This document shows, piece by piece, positions 1 to 8,510 of a DNA stretch of 42,179 nt. The translations under genes were made by a program, and so were the position numbers. The stretch's first letter is position 1; every line of letters begins with the position of its first letter. This stretch comes from Clostridia bacterium (GTDB lineage Bacteria > Bacillota > Clostridia > Oscillospirales > CAG-272), in assembly GCA_017508425.1 (NCBI GenBank), contig JAFVYZ010000027.1, positions 1-42,179 of the forward strand, read 5' to 3'. The notes beneath the pieces are model-generated. The model was not told where the DNA came from. It saw nothing but the letters and a program-made list of their open reading frames with translations, and made no database searches.

Positions 1-47
1 ACGGGCTATTTGATTATTTTAGGTGAATTGTGATGCCGAAATACTCC

Positions 48-90
48 GTATTAAAAAACAAAACGAACTCCGATTTCTCAAAGTTCGTTT
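48..90 (-). terminator. intrinsic terminator of tRNA-Ser
   Basis: A 9-bp perfect stem (AAACGAACT at 61-69 with AGTTCGTTT at 82-90) is followed on the minus strand by a T-rich run. It lies about 10 bases past the tRNA-Ser 3' end. Confidence 0.75.
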
Positions 91-100
91 TATTTCCTTT

Positions 101-192
101 TGGCGGAGAGAGAGAGATTCGAACTCTCGGTAGGGTATTAGCCTACACACGATTTCCAGTCGTGCGCCTTAGACCAACTCAGCCATCTCTCC
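101..192 (-). tRNA. tRNA-Ser (anticodon GGA)
   Basis: On the minus strand the sequence folds as a class II tRNA. The acceptor stem is GGAGAGA with TCTCTCC, followed by discriminator G and an encoded CCA. The anticodon loop CTGGAAA gives anticodon GGA, and there is the long variable arm expected of tRNA-Ser. The T arm carries the GTTCGAATC loop signature. Confidence 0.97.
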
Positions 193-205
193 GTACGACC
201 CATAT

Positions 206-234
206 ATCATACCAAAGAAAAGCCTCGTTGTCAA
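206..234 (-). promoter_or_regulatory. sigma-A promoter of tRNA-Ser
   Basis: On the minus strand, TTGACA (234-229) and TATGAT (211-206) are separated by exactly 17 bases. The tRNA begins 14 bases beyond the -10 box. Confidence 0.85.
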
Positions 235-298
235 GGGGGTTTTTGAATTTTTTTGAGATTTTTCGAGCAAAATCCCGTTTACTGTGACAAAGTATATA

Positions 299-327
299 TT
301 GACAATATATATATTAAATGTTATACT
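299..327 (+). promoter_or_regulatory. sigma-A promoter of the ligase-ior operon
   Basis: TTGACA (299-304) and TATACT (322-327) are separated by 17 bases. Transcription would start near 334, which excludes the upstream in-frame start at 284 and fits the ATG at 368. Confidence 0.88.
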
Positions 328-367
328 ATCTTTTGTATTTTTATCGATTGTTTTGAGGTTTCGTATT

Positions 368-2005
368 ATGATCATTACAGACTTTCTTGAAAACAACGCC
401 AGGCAGTTCCCCGATGACGTGGCGTTGGTTGAGATCAACCCCACCGAAAAGGAAACGCGGCGCATGACCTGGCGCGATTACGAACTGGTCGAGCCTACCC
501 TGCGTGCACCTTACTACCGCCGCGAGATCACCTGGCGCGTATTTGACGAAAAGGCAAACCGCTTTGCCAACGCTCTTACCGCACGCGGCATCGGCAAAGG
601 CGACAAGGTTGCCATTCTTCTGATGAACTGCATTGAGTGGTTGCCGATCTATTTTGGTATTCTGAAAACGGGTGCACTCGCCGTGCCGCTGAACTTCCGT
701 TATGCGGCAAGTGAGATCACTTATTGCTTAGGACTTGCCGAGGCGGACGCGTTGGTATTTGGCCCTGAGTTTATCGGGCGCGTGGAGGAGATCGCCGACA
801 CCATCAGCAAAAACCGCCTGCTCATTTACGCCGGCTCAAACTGCCCCTCGTTTGCCGAGGATTACACCGATATGACGGCTGAATGCTCCAGCGTATATCG
901 CACCGCTGACCTCACCGAGGATGACGATGGGGCCATTTACTTCTCCTCGGGCACCACGGGCTTCCCCAAGGCCATTTTGCACGCACATCGCGCACTGGTA
1001 CACTCGTGCCGCGTGGAGCAAGCACACCACAGTCAAACCCGTGATGACGTTTTTCTTTGCATTCCCCCGCTCTACCACACGGGCGCCAAGATGCACTGGT
1101 TCGGCAGTCTGCTCACGGGCTCCAAGGCCGTGATCTTAAAGGGCACGTCGCCTGAAACGATCCTGCGTGCCGCCTCCGAGGAGCACTGCTCCATCGTATG
1201 GCTACTGGTGCCGTGGGCACAGGATATTTTAGCCGCACTTGACAGCGGCAAGCTGAAGCTTTCCGACTACGACCTGAAGAACTGGCGCCTGATGCACATT
1301 GGCGCACAGCCCGTACCGAAGAGCCTCATTCGCCGCTGGAAGGAATACTTCCCCCACCACGATTACGACACCAACTACGGTCTTTCCGAGTCGATCGGCC
1401 CCGGTGCTGTACACCTTGGTGTTGAAAACGTCCACAAGGTAGGCGCCATTGGCAAGGCCGGCTTTGGATGGGAAACGAGGATCACCGATGCCGAAGGCAA
1501 CGAGGTGGTGCGCGGCGAGGTCGGCGAGCTTTTGCTCCGCGGCCCTGGCGTGATGAAATGCTACTACAACGATGAGGCGGCGACTGCCGCGACGCTCCGT
1601 GGCGAGTGGCTTTGCACGGGCGATATGGCCATGGAGGACGAGGACGGCTTTATCTTCCTTGTTGACCGCAAGAAGGACGTGATCATCACAGGTGGTGAAA
1701 ATCTTTACCCCGTGCAGATCGAGGACTTCCTCTCCGCACACCAAAAGATCAAGGACGTGGCTGTGATCGGCCTGCCCGATACGCGCCTTGGCGAGATCGC
1801 GGTGGCTGTCATTGAGCTGAAGGAGGGTGTCGCCTGCACCGAGGAGGAGATCATGGAATTTTGCCAAAATCTCCCGCGCTACAAGCGCCCCCGCAAGCTG
1901 ATCTTCGCGAAAGTCCCCCGCAACCCCACGGGTAAGATCGAAAAGCCGAAGCTCCGTCAGATCTACGGCGGCGAACGCCTGGTTGCGGCGCAAAACAACG
2001 GTTAA
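368..2005 (+). CDS. AMP-dependent acyl-CoA ligase
   Basis: This 545-residue member of the ANL superfamily activates a carboxylic acid as an acyl-adenylate and transfers it to CoA in the cytosol. Visible signatures are the phosphate-binding loop SSGTTGFPKA (about residues 193-202), the hinge region GGENLYP (about 442-448), and the C-terminal NPTGKIEK whose lysine (about 522) serves adenylation. The ATG at 368 has GAGG 9 bases upstream and follows a strong promoter. An extra segment near residues 36-60 repeats a TWR motif (MTWRDY, then ITWRVF), so the N-terminal region is longer than in a typical fatty-acyl-CoA ligase. The gene is followed after 24 bases by iorA. From this context I infer an aromatic or branched acid substrate; the substrate cannot be read from the sequence. 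Confidence 0.9.
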   Translation: MIITDFLENNARQFPDDVALVEINPTEKETRRMTWRDYELVEPTLRAPYYRREITWRVFDEKANRFANALTARGIGKGDKVAILLMNCIEWLPIYFGILKTGALAVPLNFRYAASEITYCLGLAEADALVFGPEFIGRVEEIADTISKNRLLIYAGSNCPSFAEDYTDMTAECSSVYRTADLTEDDDGAIYFSSGTTGFPKAILHAHRALVHSCRVEQAHHSQTRDDVFLCIPPLYHTGAKMHWFGSLLTGSKAVILKGTSPETILRAASEEHCSIVWLLVPWAQDILAALDSGKLKLSDYDLKNWRLMHIGAQPVPKSLIRRWKEYFPHHDYDTNYGLSESIGPGAVHLGVENVHKVGAIGKAGFGWETRITDAEGNEVVRGEVGELLLRGPGVMKCYYNDEAATAATLRGEWLCTGDMAMEDEDGFIFLVDRKKDVIITGGENLYPVQIEDFLSAHQKIKDVAVIGLPDTRLGEIAVAVIELKEGVACTEEEIMEFCQNLPRYKRPRKLIFAKVPRNPTGKIEKPKLRQIYGGERLVAAQNNG

Positions 2006-2029
2006 ACTTTACATTCAGAGGATTGAAAA

Positions 2030-3772
2030 ATGAAAAAATTGATGATTGGCAACGAGGCTGTTGCAAGAGGTCTTTACGAGGGTGGCATTGGTCTTGTATC
2101 GAGCTATCCCGGCACGCCCTCGACCGAAATTACCGAGTTTCTCTCTACATACGATGACATTCACAGCGAATGGGCCCCCAACGAAAAGGTGGCCGCCGAG
2201 GTTGCCTTTGGCGCCTCGCTTGGCGGTATGCGTACCGCTTGCGCGATGAAGCACGTGGGTCTTAACGTCGCTGCCGACCCCCTCTTTACCCTCTCCTACA
2301 CGGGGGTGACGGGCGGTATGGTGATCTGTGTGGCCGACGACCCCGCCATGCACTCCTCGCAAAACGAGCAGGATTCGCGCCACTACGCGATCGCAGCAAA
2401 GGTGCCGATGCTCGAGCCTGCCGACTCCGCCGAGGCACTTGCCTTCTCGCGTGATGCCTTTGCCCTCTCGGAGCAATTCGACACGCCCGTGCTTCTTCGC
2501 ATGTGCACACGTGTCGCGCACAGCCAATCGGTGGTCGAGCTCGGTGAGCGCGTGGCCGTTGAGACCACGCCCTATGTCAAAAACGGTGCAAAATATATTA
2601 TGATGCCCGGCAACGCCAAGAAGCGCCACCCCGTGGTGGAGGAGCGCACCAAGGCGCTTGCCGCATACGCCGAAGATTGCCCCTTCAACCGTGTGGAGAT
2701 GGGTGGCACGAAGATCGGCATTATCACCTCGGGCACGTGCTATCAGTACGTCAAAGAGGTATTTGGCGAGAGCGTATCCGTGCTGAAGATCGGTATGCCC
2801 TATCCGCTGCCCGAAAAGCTCTTCCGCGATTTCGCAGCGAAGGTAGAAAAACTCTACGTGATCGAGGAGCTTGACGGCATTATCGAGGCACATTGTGAGA
2901 GCCTTGGTCTTGACGTGATCGGCAAGGAGCTCTTCTCCCCCATCGGCGAGTACTCGCAGGGCTCGATCCGTGCGGCATTCGGGCTCGAAGCACCGAAATC
3001 GACCGCCCTTGACGAGGCGCTCCCCATGCGCCCGCCGATGATGTGTGCGGGCTGCCCGCACCGCGGCATTTACTACACGCTTGCCAAAAATAAGGTTACG
3101 GTCATTGGCGACATCGGCTGCTACACGCTTGGCGCACAGCCCCCGCTTTCTGCCGTTGACAGTACCCTTTGCATGGGTGCGTCGGTTTCGGGCGTGCACG
3201 GCTTTAACCTCGCGCAGGGCGAAAATGCCGAGAAAAAGACGGTTGCCGTTATTGGCGACTCGACCTTTATGCACTCGGGTATGACGGGACTTGTGAATAT
3301 CGCTTACAACGCCTCGAACTCAACTGTTATCATTCTTGACAACTCGATCACGGGCATGACGGGACACCAGCAAAACCCCACCACGGGCTACAACATCAAG
3401 GGCGATCCCGCCGCAAAGGTGGATCTTGAGGCTCTGTGCCGTGCCCTTGGCATTGGCCGCGTGCGCGTGGTCGACCCTTACGATCTTGCCGCTTGTGACG
3501 CGGCGATCAAGGAGGAGCTGGCGGCCGAGGAGCCCTCGGTCATCATTTCGCGCCGTCCCTGCGTGCTCCTGAAGACCGTAAAGACCGCACCGCCCCTTCG
3601 TGTGAACGAGGACAAGTGCAAGAAGTGCAAGAGATGCGCGACGCTCGGCTGCCCTGCCATCAGCATCAAGGGTGGCAAGGCCTCGATCGACCAAACGCTT
3701 TGCGTGGGCTGTGAGGTCTGCGTGGCACTTTGCAAATTTGACGCCATTGAAAAAGGAGGGTGCGCCCAATGA
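2030..3772 (+). CDS. iorA: indolepyruvate:ferredoxin oxidoreductase, alpha subunit
   Basis: The 580-residue large subunit oxidatively decarboxylates aryl-pyruvates (from Trp, Phe and Tyr transamination) to aryl-acetyl-CoA and passes electrons to ferredoxin. The N-terminal half is the pyruvate-oxidoreductase-like domain. The thiamine diphosphate domain contains MCAGCPHRG and GDIGCYTLG (about residue 360). The C-terminal end (about 529-570) has two ferredoxin-type cysteine sets, CKKCKRC...CP and CVGCEVCVALC, for two [4Fe-4S] clusters. Length and domain order match IorA. AGAGGA lies 7 bases before the ATG. The stop overlaps the iorB start by 4 bases, so the subunits are translationally coupled. 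Confidence 0.96.
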   Translation: MKKLMIGNEAVARGLYEGGIGLVSSYPGTPSTEITEFLSTYDDIHSEWAPNEKVAAEVAFGASLGGMRTACAMKHVGLNVAADPLFTLSYTGVTGGMVICVADDPAMHSSQNEQDSRHYAIAAKVPMLEPADSAEALAFSRDAFALSEQFDTPVLLRMCTRVAHSQSVVELGERVAVETTPYVKNGAKYIMMPGNAKKRHPVVEERTKALAAYAEDCPFNRVEMGGTKIGIITSGTCYQYVKEVFGESVSVLKIGMPYPLPEKLFRDFAAKVEKLYVIEELDGIIEAHCESLGLDVIGKELFSPIGEYSQGSIRAAFGLEAPKSTALDEALPMRPPMMCAGCPHRGIYYTLAKNKVTVIGDIGCYTLGAQPPLSAVDSTLCMGASVSGVHGFNLAQGENAEKKTVAVIGDSTFMHSGMTGLVNIAYNASNSTVIILDNSITGMTGHQQNPTTGYNIKGDPAAKVDLEALCRALGIGRVRVVDPYDLAACDAAIKEELAAEEPSVIISRRPCVLLKTVKTAPPLRVNEDKCKKCKRCATLGCPAISIKGGKASIDQTLCVGCEVCVALCKFDAIEKGGCAQ

Positions 3773-4341
3773 AAACCACTAATATTATGATCGTTGGCGT
3801 AGGCGGGCAAGGTAGCCTGCTTGCCTCCAAGCTCCTCGGCTCGTTGTTGCTTGACGAGGGCTATGACGTCAAGGTTTCCGAGGTGCACGGCATGAGCCAG
3901 CGCGGCGGTAGCGTTGTCACATACGTAAAGTTCGGCGAGAAGGTCTATTCCCCCATTATCACCGAGGGCGAGGCAGACTATATTCTCTCCTTTGAAAAGC
4001 TTGAGGCTGCGCGCTGGGCATCGTGCCTGAAGGATGGCGGCAGAATTATTGTAAATACCCAGCAGATCGACCCGATGCCGGTGCTGATCGGCACCGCCGA
4101 GTACCCCGAAGGCGTGCTGGATTCTCTTGCCGCAAAGGGGATTTCGGTCGATGCACTTGACGCGCTTGAGATCGCTACCGCCGCAGGCAGTGCCAAGGCC
4201 GTCAACATCGTGCTGCTTGCACGCTTGGCAAAGTTGCTTGATATTCCTTATGAAAAATGGCTTACCGCGATCGAAAAGAGCGTGAAGCCCCGTTTTGTTG
4301 AGCTGAACCAAAAAGCATTTTCAATGAGCTACCACAAATAA
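3769..4341 (+). CDS. iorB: indolepyruvate:ferredoxin oxidoreductase, beta subunit
   Basis: The 190-residue small subunit (pyruvate-oxidoreductase gamma-type domain) pairs with IorA. The N-terminus has GVGGQGSLLASKLLG, followed by EVHGMSQRGGSV, both typical of the family. The ATG at 3769 overlaps the iorA stop (ATGA), and AAGGAGGG lies just upstream, so it is preferred over the in-frame start at 3760. It is required together with IorA for 2-oxo acid oxidation. Confidence 0.95.
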   Translation: MKTTNIMIVGVGGQGSLLASKLLGSLLLDEGYDVKVSEVHGMSQRGGSVVTYVKFGEKVYSPIITEGEADYILSFEKLEAARWASCLKDGGRIIVNTQQIDPMPVLIGTAEYPEGVLDSLAAKGISVDALDALEIATAAGSAKAVNIVLLARLAKLLDIPYEKWLTAIEKSVKPRFVELNQKAFSMSYHK

Positions 4342-4373
4342 TCCGGATACTTCAAGGAGAGGTTACATTAACT

Positions 4374-5684
4374 ATGGAAAAGCGCTATTATCAAAAAGAG
4401 ATCGAAACCATGCCCTATGAGCAGCTTCGCGCACTCCAGTCCGAGAAGCTCGTCAAGCAGGTCAAGCACGTGTGGGAGAACTGCCCCCCCTACCGCAAAA
4501 AAATGGAGAAAAAGGGCGTTAGCCCTGCCGACATCAAGAGCATTGATGATCTTCACAAGCTCCCGTTCGTTACAAAGGACGATCTGCGAGAGGGCTATCC
4601 TTACAGCATGCTTTCCGTTCCGCTTTCCGAGTGTGTTCGTATCCAGTCGACCTCGGGCACGACCGGCAGACGCGTGATTGCTTATTACACGCAAAAGGAC
4701 GTGGATCTTTGGGAGGACTGCTGCGCGCGTGCGATCACCGCTGTCGGCGGCACCAAGGAGGACGTGGTACAGGTCTGCTACGGCTACGGTCTTTTCACGG
4801 GCGGCCCCGGGCTGAACGGCGGCTCGCACAAGGTAGGGTCCCTCACGCTGCCGATGTCAAGCGGTAATACCGAGCGTCAGATCCAGTTTATGATGGATCT
4901 GAAATCCACCATTCTCTGCTGCACTCCCTCTTATGCCGCCTACATCGGTGAGGCATTGAAGGAAGCGGGCTACAAGCCCTCTGATAATTCTCTCAAGGCA
5001 GGCATTTTCGGTGCCGAGCCCTGGACCGAGGAAATGCGCCACGATATCGAGGCAAGCCTTGGTATTAAGGCGTACGATATTTATGGCCTGACGGAAACCT
5101 CCGGCCCCGGTGTTTCCTTCGAGTGCGAGGCACAAGCAGGCATGCACATCAACGAGGACCACTTTGCCGCCGAGATCATCGATCCCGAAACAGGCGAGGT
5201 CCTGCCCGAGGGCAGTCGCGGTGAGCTGGTATTTACCTCCCTTGATAAAGAGGCGTTCCCCCTGCTCCGCTACCGTACCCGCGATATCTGCGTGCTCAAC
5301 CGCACGCCCTGCTCCTGCGGGCGTACCCACGTACGTATGTCAAAGCCGATGGGCAGAAGTGACGATATGATGATCATTCGCGGTGTCAACGTCTTCCCGA
5401 GCCAGATCGAGACCGTGCTTCTCAACGAGGGCTACGCCCCCAACTACCAGATCGTGGTCGATCGCTCGAAGAACAACGACACGCTTGACGTGTACGTAGA
5501 GCTCTCCCCCGAGCAGTTCACCGACACCGTCAGCGGTATTACCGCACGCGAAAAGGCTCTGGCCGCCGCCATGCGTACCATGCTTGGCATCGGCGCCGTC
5601 ATTCACCTGGTTGCGCCCAAGACCATTGCCCGCAGCGAGGGCAAGGCCGTACGCGTGATCGACAAGCGCAAGCTTCACGACTGA
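4374..5684 (+). CDS. paaK: phenylacetate-CoA ligase family protein
   Basis: This 436-residue enzyme belongs to the PaaK branch of adenylate-forming ligases and interconverts aryl-acetate plus ATP and CoA with aryl-acetyl-CoA. STSGTTG (about 92-98) is the nucleotide loop, YDIYGLTETSGPG is the adenine-binding segment, and the C-terminal domain begins after RSDDMMIIRGVNVFPSQIE. AAGGAGAGG precedes the ATG by about 12 bases. The position directly after iorAB is a known conserved arrangement. In fermenters the enzyme may run in the direction that makes ATP from aryl-acetyl-CoA, which is inference. Calling it paaK refers to the family; the acid used is not determined. Confidence 0.9.
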   Translation: MEKRYYQKEIETMPYEQLRALQSEKLVKQVKHVWENCPPYRKKMEKKGVSPADIKSIDDLHKLPFVTKDDLREGYPYSMLSVPLSECVRIQSTSGTTGRRVIAYYTQKDVDLWEDCCARAITAVGGTKEDVVQVCYGYGLFTGGPGLNGGSHKVGSLTLPMSSGNTERQIQFMMDLKSTILCCTPSYAAYIGEALKEAGYKPSDNSLKAGIFGAEPWTEEMRHDIEASLGIKAYDIYGLTETSGPGVSFECEAQAGMHINEDHFAAEIIDPETGEVLPEGSRGELVFTSLDKEAFPLLRYRTRDICVLNRTPCSCGRTHVRMSKPMGRSDDMMIIRGVNVFPSQIETVLLNEGYAPNYQIVVDRSKNNDTLDVYVELSPEQFTDTVSGITAREKALAAAMRTMLGIGAVIHLVAPKTIARSEGKAVRVIDKRKLHD

Positions 5685-5703
5685 TAAGGAGGAAACATAC
5701 ACT

Positions 5704-6135
5704 ATGGCTATCAAGCAACTGACCGTATTTGTGGAAAACCGCCAGGGAGCGCTGGTGGAGATCACCGATCTCTTTGCCTCCTACGGCCTTGATATGCGCG
5801 CACTGTCGATTGCTGACACCCAGGATTTCGGCATTCTGCGCGTGATCGTGAGCGACACCGCCGAGGCTCTGCGTATCCTTCACAGCAAGGGATATCTGGT
5901 GCAGGCGACCGACGTGATTGCCGTGAAGATCTCCGATACGCCCGGCAAGCTCTCCGCCGCGCTGCACGCCCTGAATGTTGCAGACGTAAACGTGGAGTAC
6001 CTTTATGCGTTCCTGGCGCGCACTCAGCGCCACGCATACGTGGTGCTGCGCGTTGCCAACAACGATCAGGCAACCTCTGTGCTCGAGGATGCCGGCTTCC
6101 ACATGGTAAGTGAGGAAGACATTAAAAAGCTGTAA
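5704..6135 (+). CDS. tandem ACT-domain protein
   Basis: The 143-residue protein consists of two ACT domains (about 3-70 and 72-140) and no catalytic domain. ACT domains bind amino acids. Its fixed position after iorAB-paaK suggests that it senses an aromatic or branched amino acid and adjusts the ligase or oxidoreductase, though the partner is unknown. AAGGAGGA precedes the start, and only 19 bases separate it from paaK. A strong terminator follows. Confidence 0.88.
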   Translation: MAIKQLTVFVENRQGALVEITDLFASYGLDMRALSIADTQDFGILRVIVSDTAEALRILHSKGYLVQATDVIAVKISDTPGKLSAALHALNVADVNVEYLYAFLARTQRHAYVVLRVANNDQATSVLEDAGFHMVSEEDIKKL

Positions 6136-6142
6136 GAGCAAG

Positions 6143-6172
6143 AAAAACGAGCCGCTTTTGCGGCTCGTTTTT
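6143..6172 (+). terminator. terminator after the ior-paaK-ACT operon
   Basis: A 13-bp perfect stem (AAAAACGAGCCGC with its complement) has a TTTT loop and ends in a T run. It sits between the ACT gene and the AEC permease gene. Confidence 0.92.
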
Positions 6173-6194
6173 CACTTTTTGAAAGGGATAAATC

Positions 6195-7184
6195 ATGCTA
6201 TCTTCGTTTATATTTGCCGTTGAGGCGGTGACACCGATCTTTCTTTTGATGGCACTCGGCTATTTCTTGAAAAGAGTGGGGCTGGCGCCCGACGGATTTC
6301 CGAAAGCCGCCAACAAGCTGGTGTTTCGGGTGTTTTTACCGGCCAATCTCTTTTTAAACGTCTATGGGATCCCCTCTCTTTCGGATATTGACCTTTCGTA
6401 CGTATGGTATTCTCTCGGTGTGGTAGTGACGCTTTTCTTGCTGGGCATTCCCACCGTGATGGCCATAACAAGCCACGCCGATCGCAGGGGCCCCTGCCTG
6501 CAAGCGATTTTCCGTTCCAACTTTGCCCTGGTAGGTCTCCCTCTTGCCGGCGCCCTCTTTGGCAAGGAGGGAGAAACGGTGGCCACACTCCTTTCCGCTG
6601 TGGCGATCCCTGCCTTTAACGTGCTGGCTGTCATCGCGCTCTCCCTCTTTTCAGAAAGCGGCGAGAAGCCGAGCATGAAGAAAATTGCCCTTGGCATTCT
6701 CAAAAATCCGCTTATTTTGAGCATCGCAGCAGGCGTTGTGGCATTAACCGTACGCGCGCTTTTCCGCGAGTGGGGCGTCACCTGGCGCCTGTCGGACCTT
6801 ACGGTCATTTACACGCCTGTGCGCTACCTTTCCGGCGTAGCAACCCCCCTGGCGCTGCTGGTCATGGGCATGCAATTTGAGTTTTCAGCCGTCAAGGCCC
6901 TGCGGCGTGAGATCATCACCGCAACGCTTGGCCGCGTATGTGCCGCGCCCTTGCTTGGCGTGGGGCTTGCCTACCTCTGCTTCAGAAACGTCTTTAGCGG
7001 CGCGCATTTTGCGGCGTTTGTCGCGCTCTTTGCCACGCCTGTGGCGGTATCGAGCGTACCAATGACGCAGGAAATGGGCGGCGACACCTCACTGGCCGGA
7101 CAGATTGTGGTATTCACCACCATCTTTTCCGCAGTATCCATTTTTATTGCCTCTTTTTTCCTGCGCCTTGCAGGGATATTTTAG
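6195..7184 (+). CDS. AEC (auxin efflux carrier) family permease
   Basis: The 329-residue protein has about ten hydrophobic helices in the two five-helix halves expected of AEC/MTF permeases, which move organic anions across the cytoplasmic membrane. The N-terminal segment FLLMALGYFLKRVGL and the later AGVATPLALLVMGMQ-like region fit the family. GAAAGGG lies 7 bases before the ATG. No promoter is visible in the 22 bases after the upstream terminator, so expression probably depends on read-through from the ior operon. Export of an aryl-acetate product is possible but only inferred from neighbours; malate-like anions are an alternative. Confidence 0.85.
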   Translation: MLSSFIFAVEAVTPIFLLMALGYFLKRVGLAPDGFPKAANKLVFRVFLPANLFLNVYGIPSLSDIDLSYVWYSLGVVVTLFLLGIPTVMAITSHADRRGPCLQAIFRSNFALVGLPLAGALFGKEGETVATLLSAVAIPAFNVLAVIALSLFSESGEKPSMKKIALGILKNPLILSIAAGVVALTVRALFREWGVTWRLSDLTVIYTPVRYLSGVATPLALLVMGMQFEFSAVKALRREIITATLGRVCAAPLLGVGLAYLCFRNVFSGAHFAAFVALFATPVAVSSVPMTQEMGGDTSLAGQIVVFTTIFSAVSIFIASFFLRLAGIF

Positions 7185-7222
7185 TAAAAAAGCGATGCTC
7201 ACTCGGGAGCATCGCTTTTTTA
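7185..7222. terminator. bidirectional terminator, AEC permease / trxB
   Basis: A 16-bp perfect stem (7185-7200 with 7207-7222) has A and T runs on both sides. It serves the two converging genes, and the trxB stop codon lies inside its right arm. Confidence 0.93.
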
Positions 7223-8143
7223 CTGCTGTGCAAGATATTCCTCGGCAAAATGTGCCGCCACGGCACCGTCGGCGGTGGCGGTGACGATCTGCCGAAAGGG
7301 CTTGGTGCGCACGTCGCCCACGGCAAACACCCCCTCGAGATTTGTTTTGGTGGTTTCGTCAGCCACCACATATCCCGCCTCATCGAGGGTGAGCTGGTCC
7401 TTTACAAGCGCGGTTTCGGGCGTGCGCCCGATGCTGATAAAGAGCCCATCAAGTGCGAGCGATTCGCGTACGCCGCTTTGCACGTTCTCGATCACCGCAC
7501 CCGTGAGCTTTTGCTCTGCCAAAAGCTCCACTACCCTACTGTTCCACTTAAATTCTACGTTTTCTGCCTTCAGGAGAGGCTCGTGATAAATTTTGGTCGC
7601 GCGAAGGGTGTCGCGGCGATGCACGAGATAAACCTTTTTGCAAATTCTTGAAAGATAGAGCGCGTCAGCCGCCGCCGAATTTCCGCCGCCAACGACTGCC
7701 ACGGTCTTTCCGCGAAAAAACATACCATCACAGGTGGCACAATACCCCACGCCGCGCCCGACAAGTGCACCCTCCCCTTCAATACCGAGGTGGCGGTGCA
7801 CAGCACCCGTCGCAAGGATCACGGTACGTGCCGTGATATCACCGGCATCCGTTTTAATCACCTTTGAGGGGGCGGTTAAGGAAAGCGAAAGCACCTCGCT
7901 TTGCCGCATCTCACACCCAAAGCGCTTGGCACCCTCTTGCATCGCGGCACCAAGTGTAAAACCGTCAACCCCCTCGGGAAAGCCGGGGTAATTGTCAATC
8001 ATTGCAGTTTCGGTCATCTGCCCTCCGGCCGAGAGCTTTTCGATGAGTACGGTATCAAGCCCTGCTCTTGTCGCATACAGTGCGGCGGTAAATCCACCGG
8101 GACCGCCGCCAACGACCGCCACGTCATAGATCTTATCTGCCAT
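7220..8143 (-). CDS. trxB: thioredoxin-disulfide reductase
   Basis: This 307-residue flavoprotein transfers electrons from NADPH to thioredoxin. The FAD-binding GGGPGG is at residues 12-17. The redox pair C135-A-T-C138 lies in GYCATCDG. The NADPH domain has VVGGGNSAAADAL and HRRDTLRAT, the arginine pattern of NADPH users. It follows trxA by 8 bases with no clear ribosome-binding site, which suggests coupled expression. Confidence 0.96.
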   Translation of the reverse strand: MADKIYDVAVVGGGPGGFTAALYATRAGLDTVLIEKLSAGGQMTETAMIDNYPGFPEGVDGFTLGAAMQEGAKRFGCEMRQSEVLSLSLTAPSKVIKTDAGDITARTVILATGAVHRHLGIEGEGALVGRGVGYCATCDGMFFRGKTVAVVGGGNSAAADALYLSRICKKVYLVHRRDTLRATKIYHEPLLKAENVEFKWNSRVVELLAEQKLTGAVIENVQSGVRESLALDGLFISIGRTPETALVKDQLTLDEAGYVVADETTKTNLEGVFAVGDVRTKPFRQIVTATADGAVAAHFAEEYLAQQ

Positions 8144-8151
8144 AGCGGAAA

Positions 8152-8460
8152 TTAAGCCAAAAGATCAAGCAAGCGAGCCTTTGGCTGCGCCCCCATCGTT
8201 TGGTTGACGACCTCGCCGTTTTTGAGAACAAAGAGCGAGGGGATGCTCATGACGCCGAATTTCTCGGCAAGCTCGCCGTTCTCATCGACATTGACCTTGC
8301 AGATCTTGTATTCGGGGTGCTCGGCGGCGATCTCATCAAGCACGGGCGCGATCATGCGGCAGGGGCCGCACCAATCGGCATAAAAATCGAGCAGCACGGG
8401 CTTATCGCTCCCCAAAACCTCGTTTTCAAAATTATCCTTGTTTACGTAAACAACTGCCAT
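8152..8460 (-). CDS. trxA: thioredoxin
   Basis: A 102-residue thioredoxin with the active site W30-C31-G-P-C34 and the cis-proline loop SIPSL. It reduces cytoplasmic protein disulfides and is recharged by the adjacent trxB product. AAGGAGA precedes the ATG. About 50 bases of A/T-rich sequence separate it from the ZIP gene upstream, with no terminator, so co-transcription is possible. Confidence 0.97.
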   Translation of the reverse strand: MAVVYVNKDNFENEVLGSDKPVLLDFYADWCGPCRMIAPVLDEIAAEHPEYKICKVNVDENGELAEKFGVMSIPSLFVLKNGEVVNQTMGAQPKARLLDLLA

Positions 8461-8510
8461 TTTTCAAATCTCCTTTACTTTTATATTTTATAATAATAGT
8501 ATCGTACAAA

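Noticed and set aside
30..287. Small open frame over the tRNA-Ser
   Set aside because: It is inside a tRNA, its terminator and its promoter.
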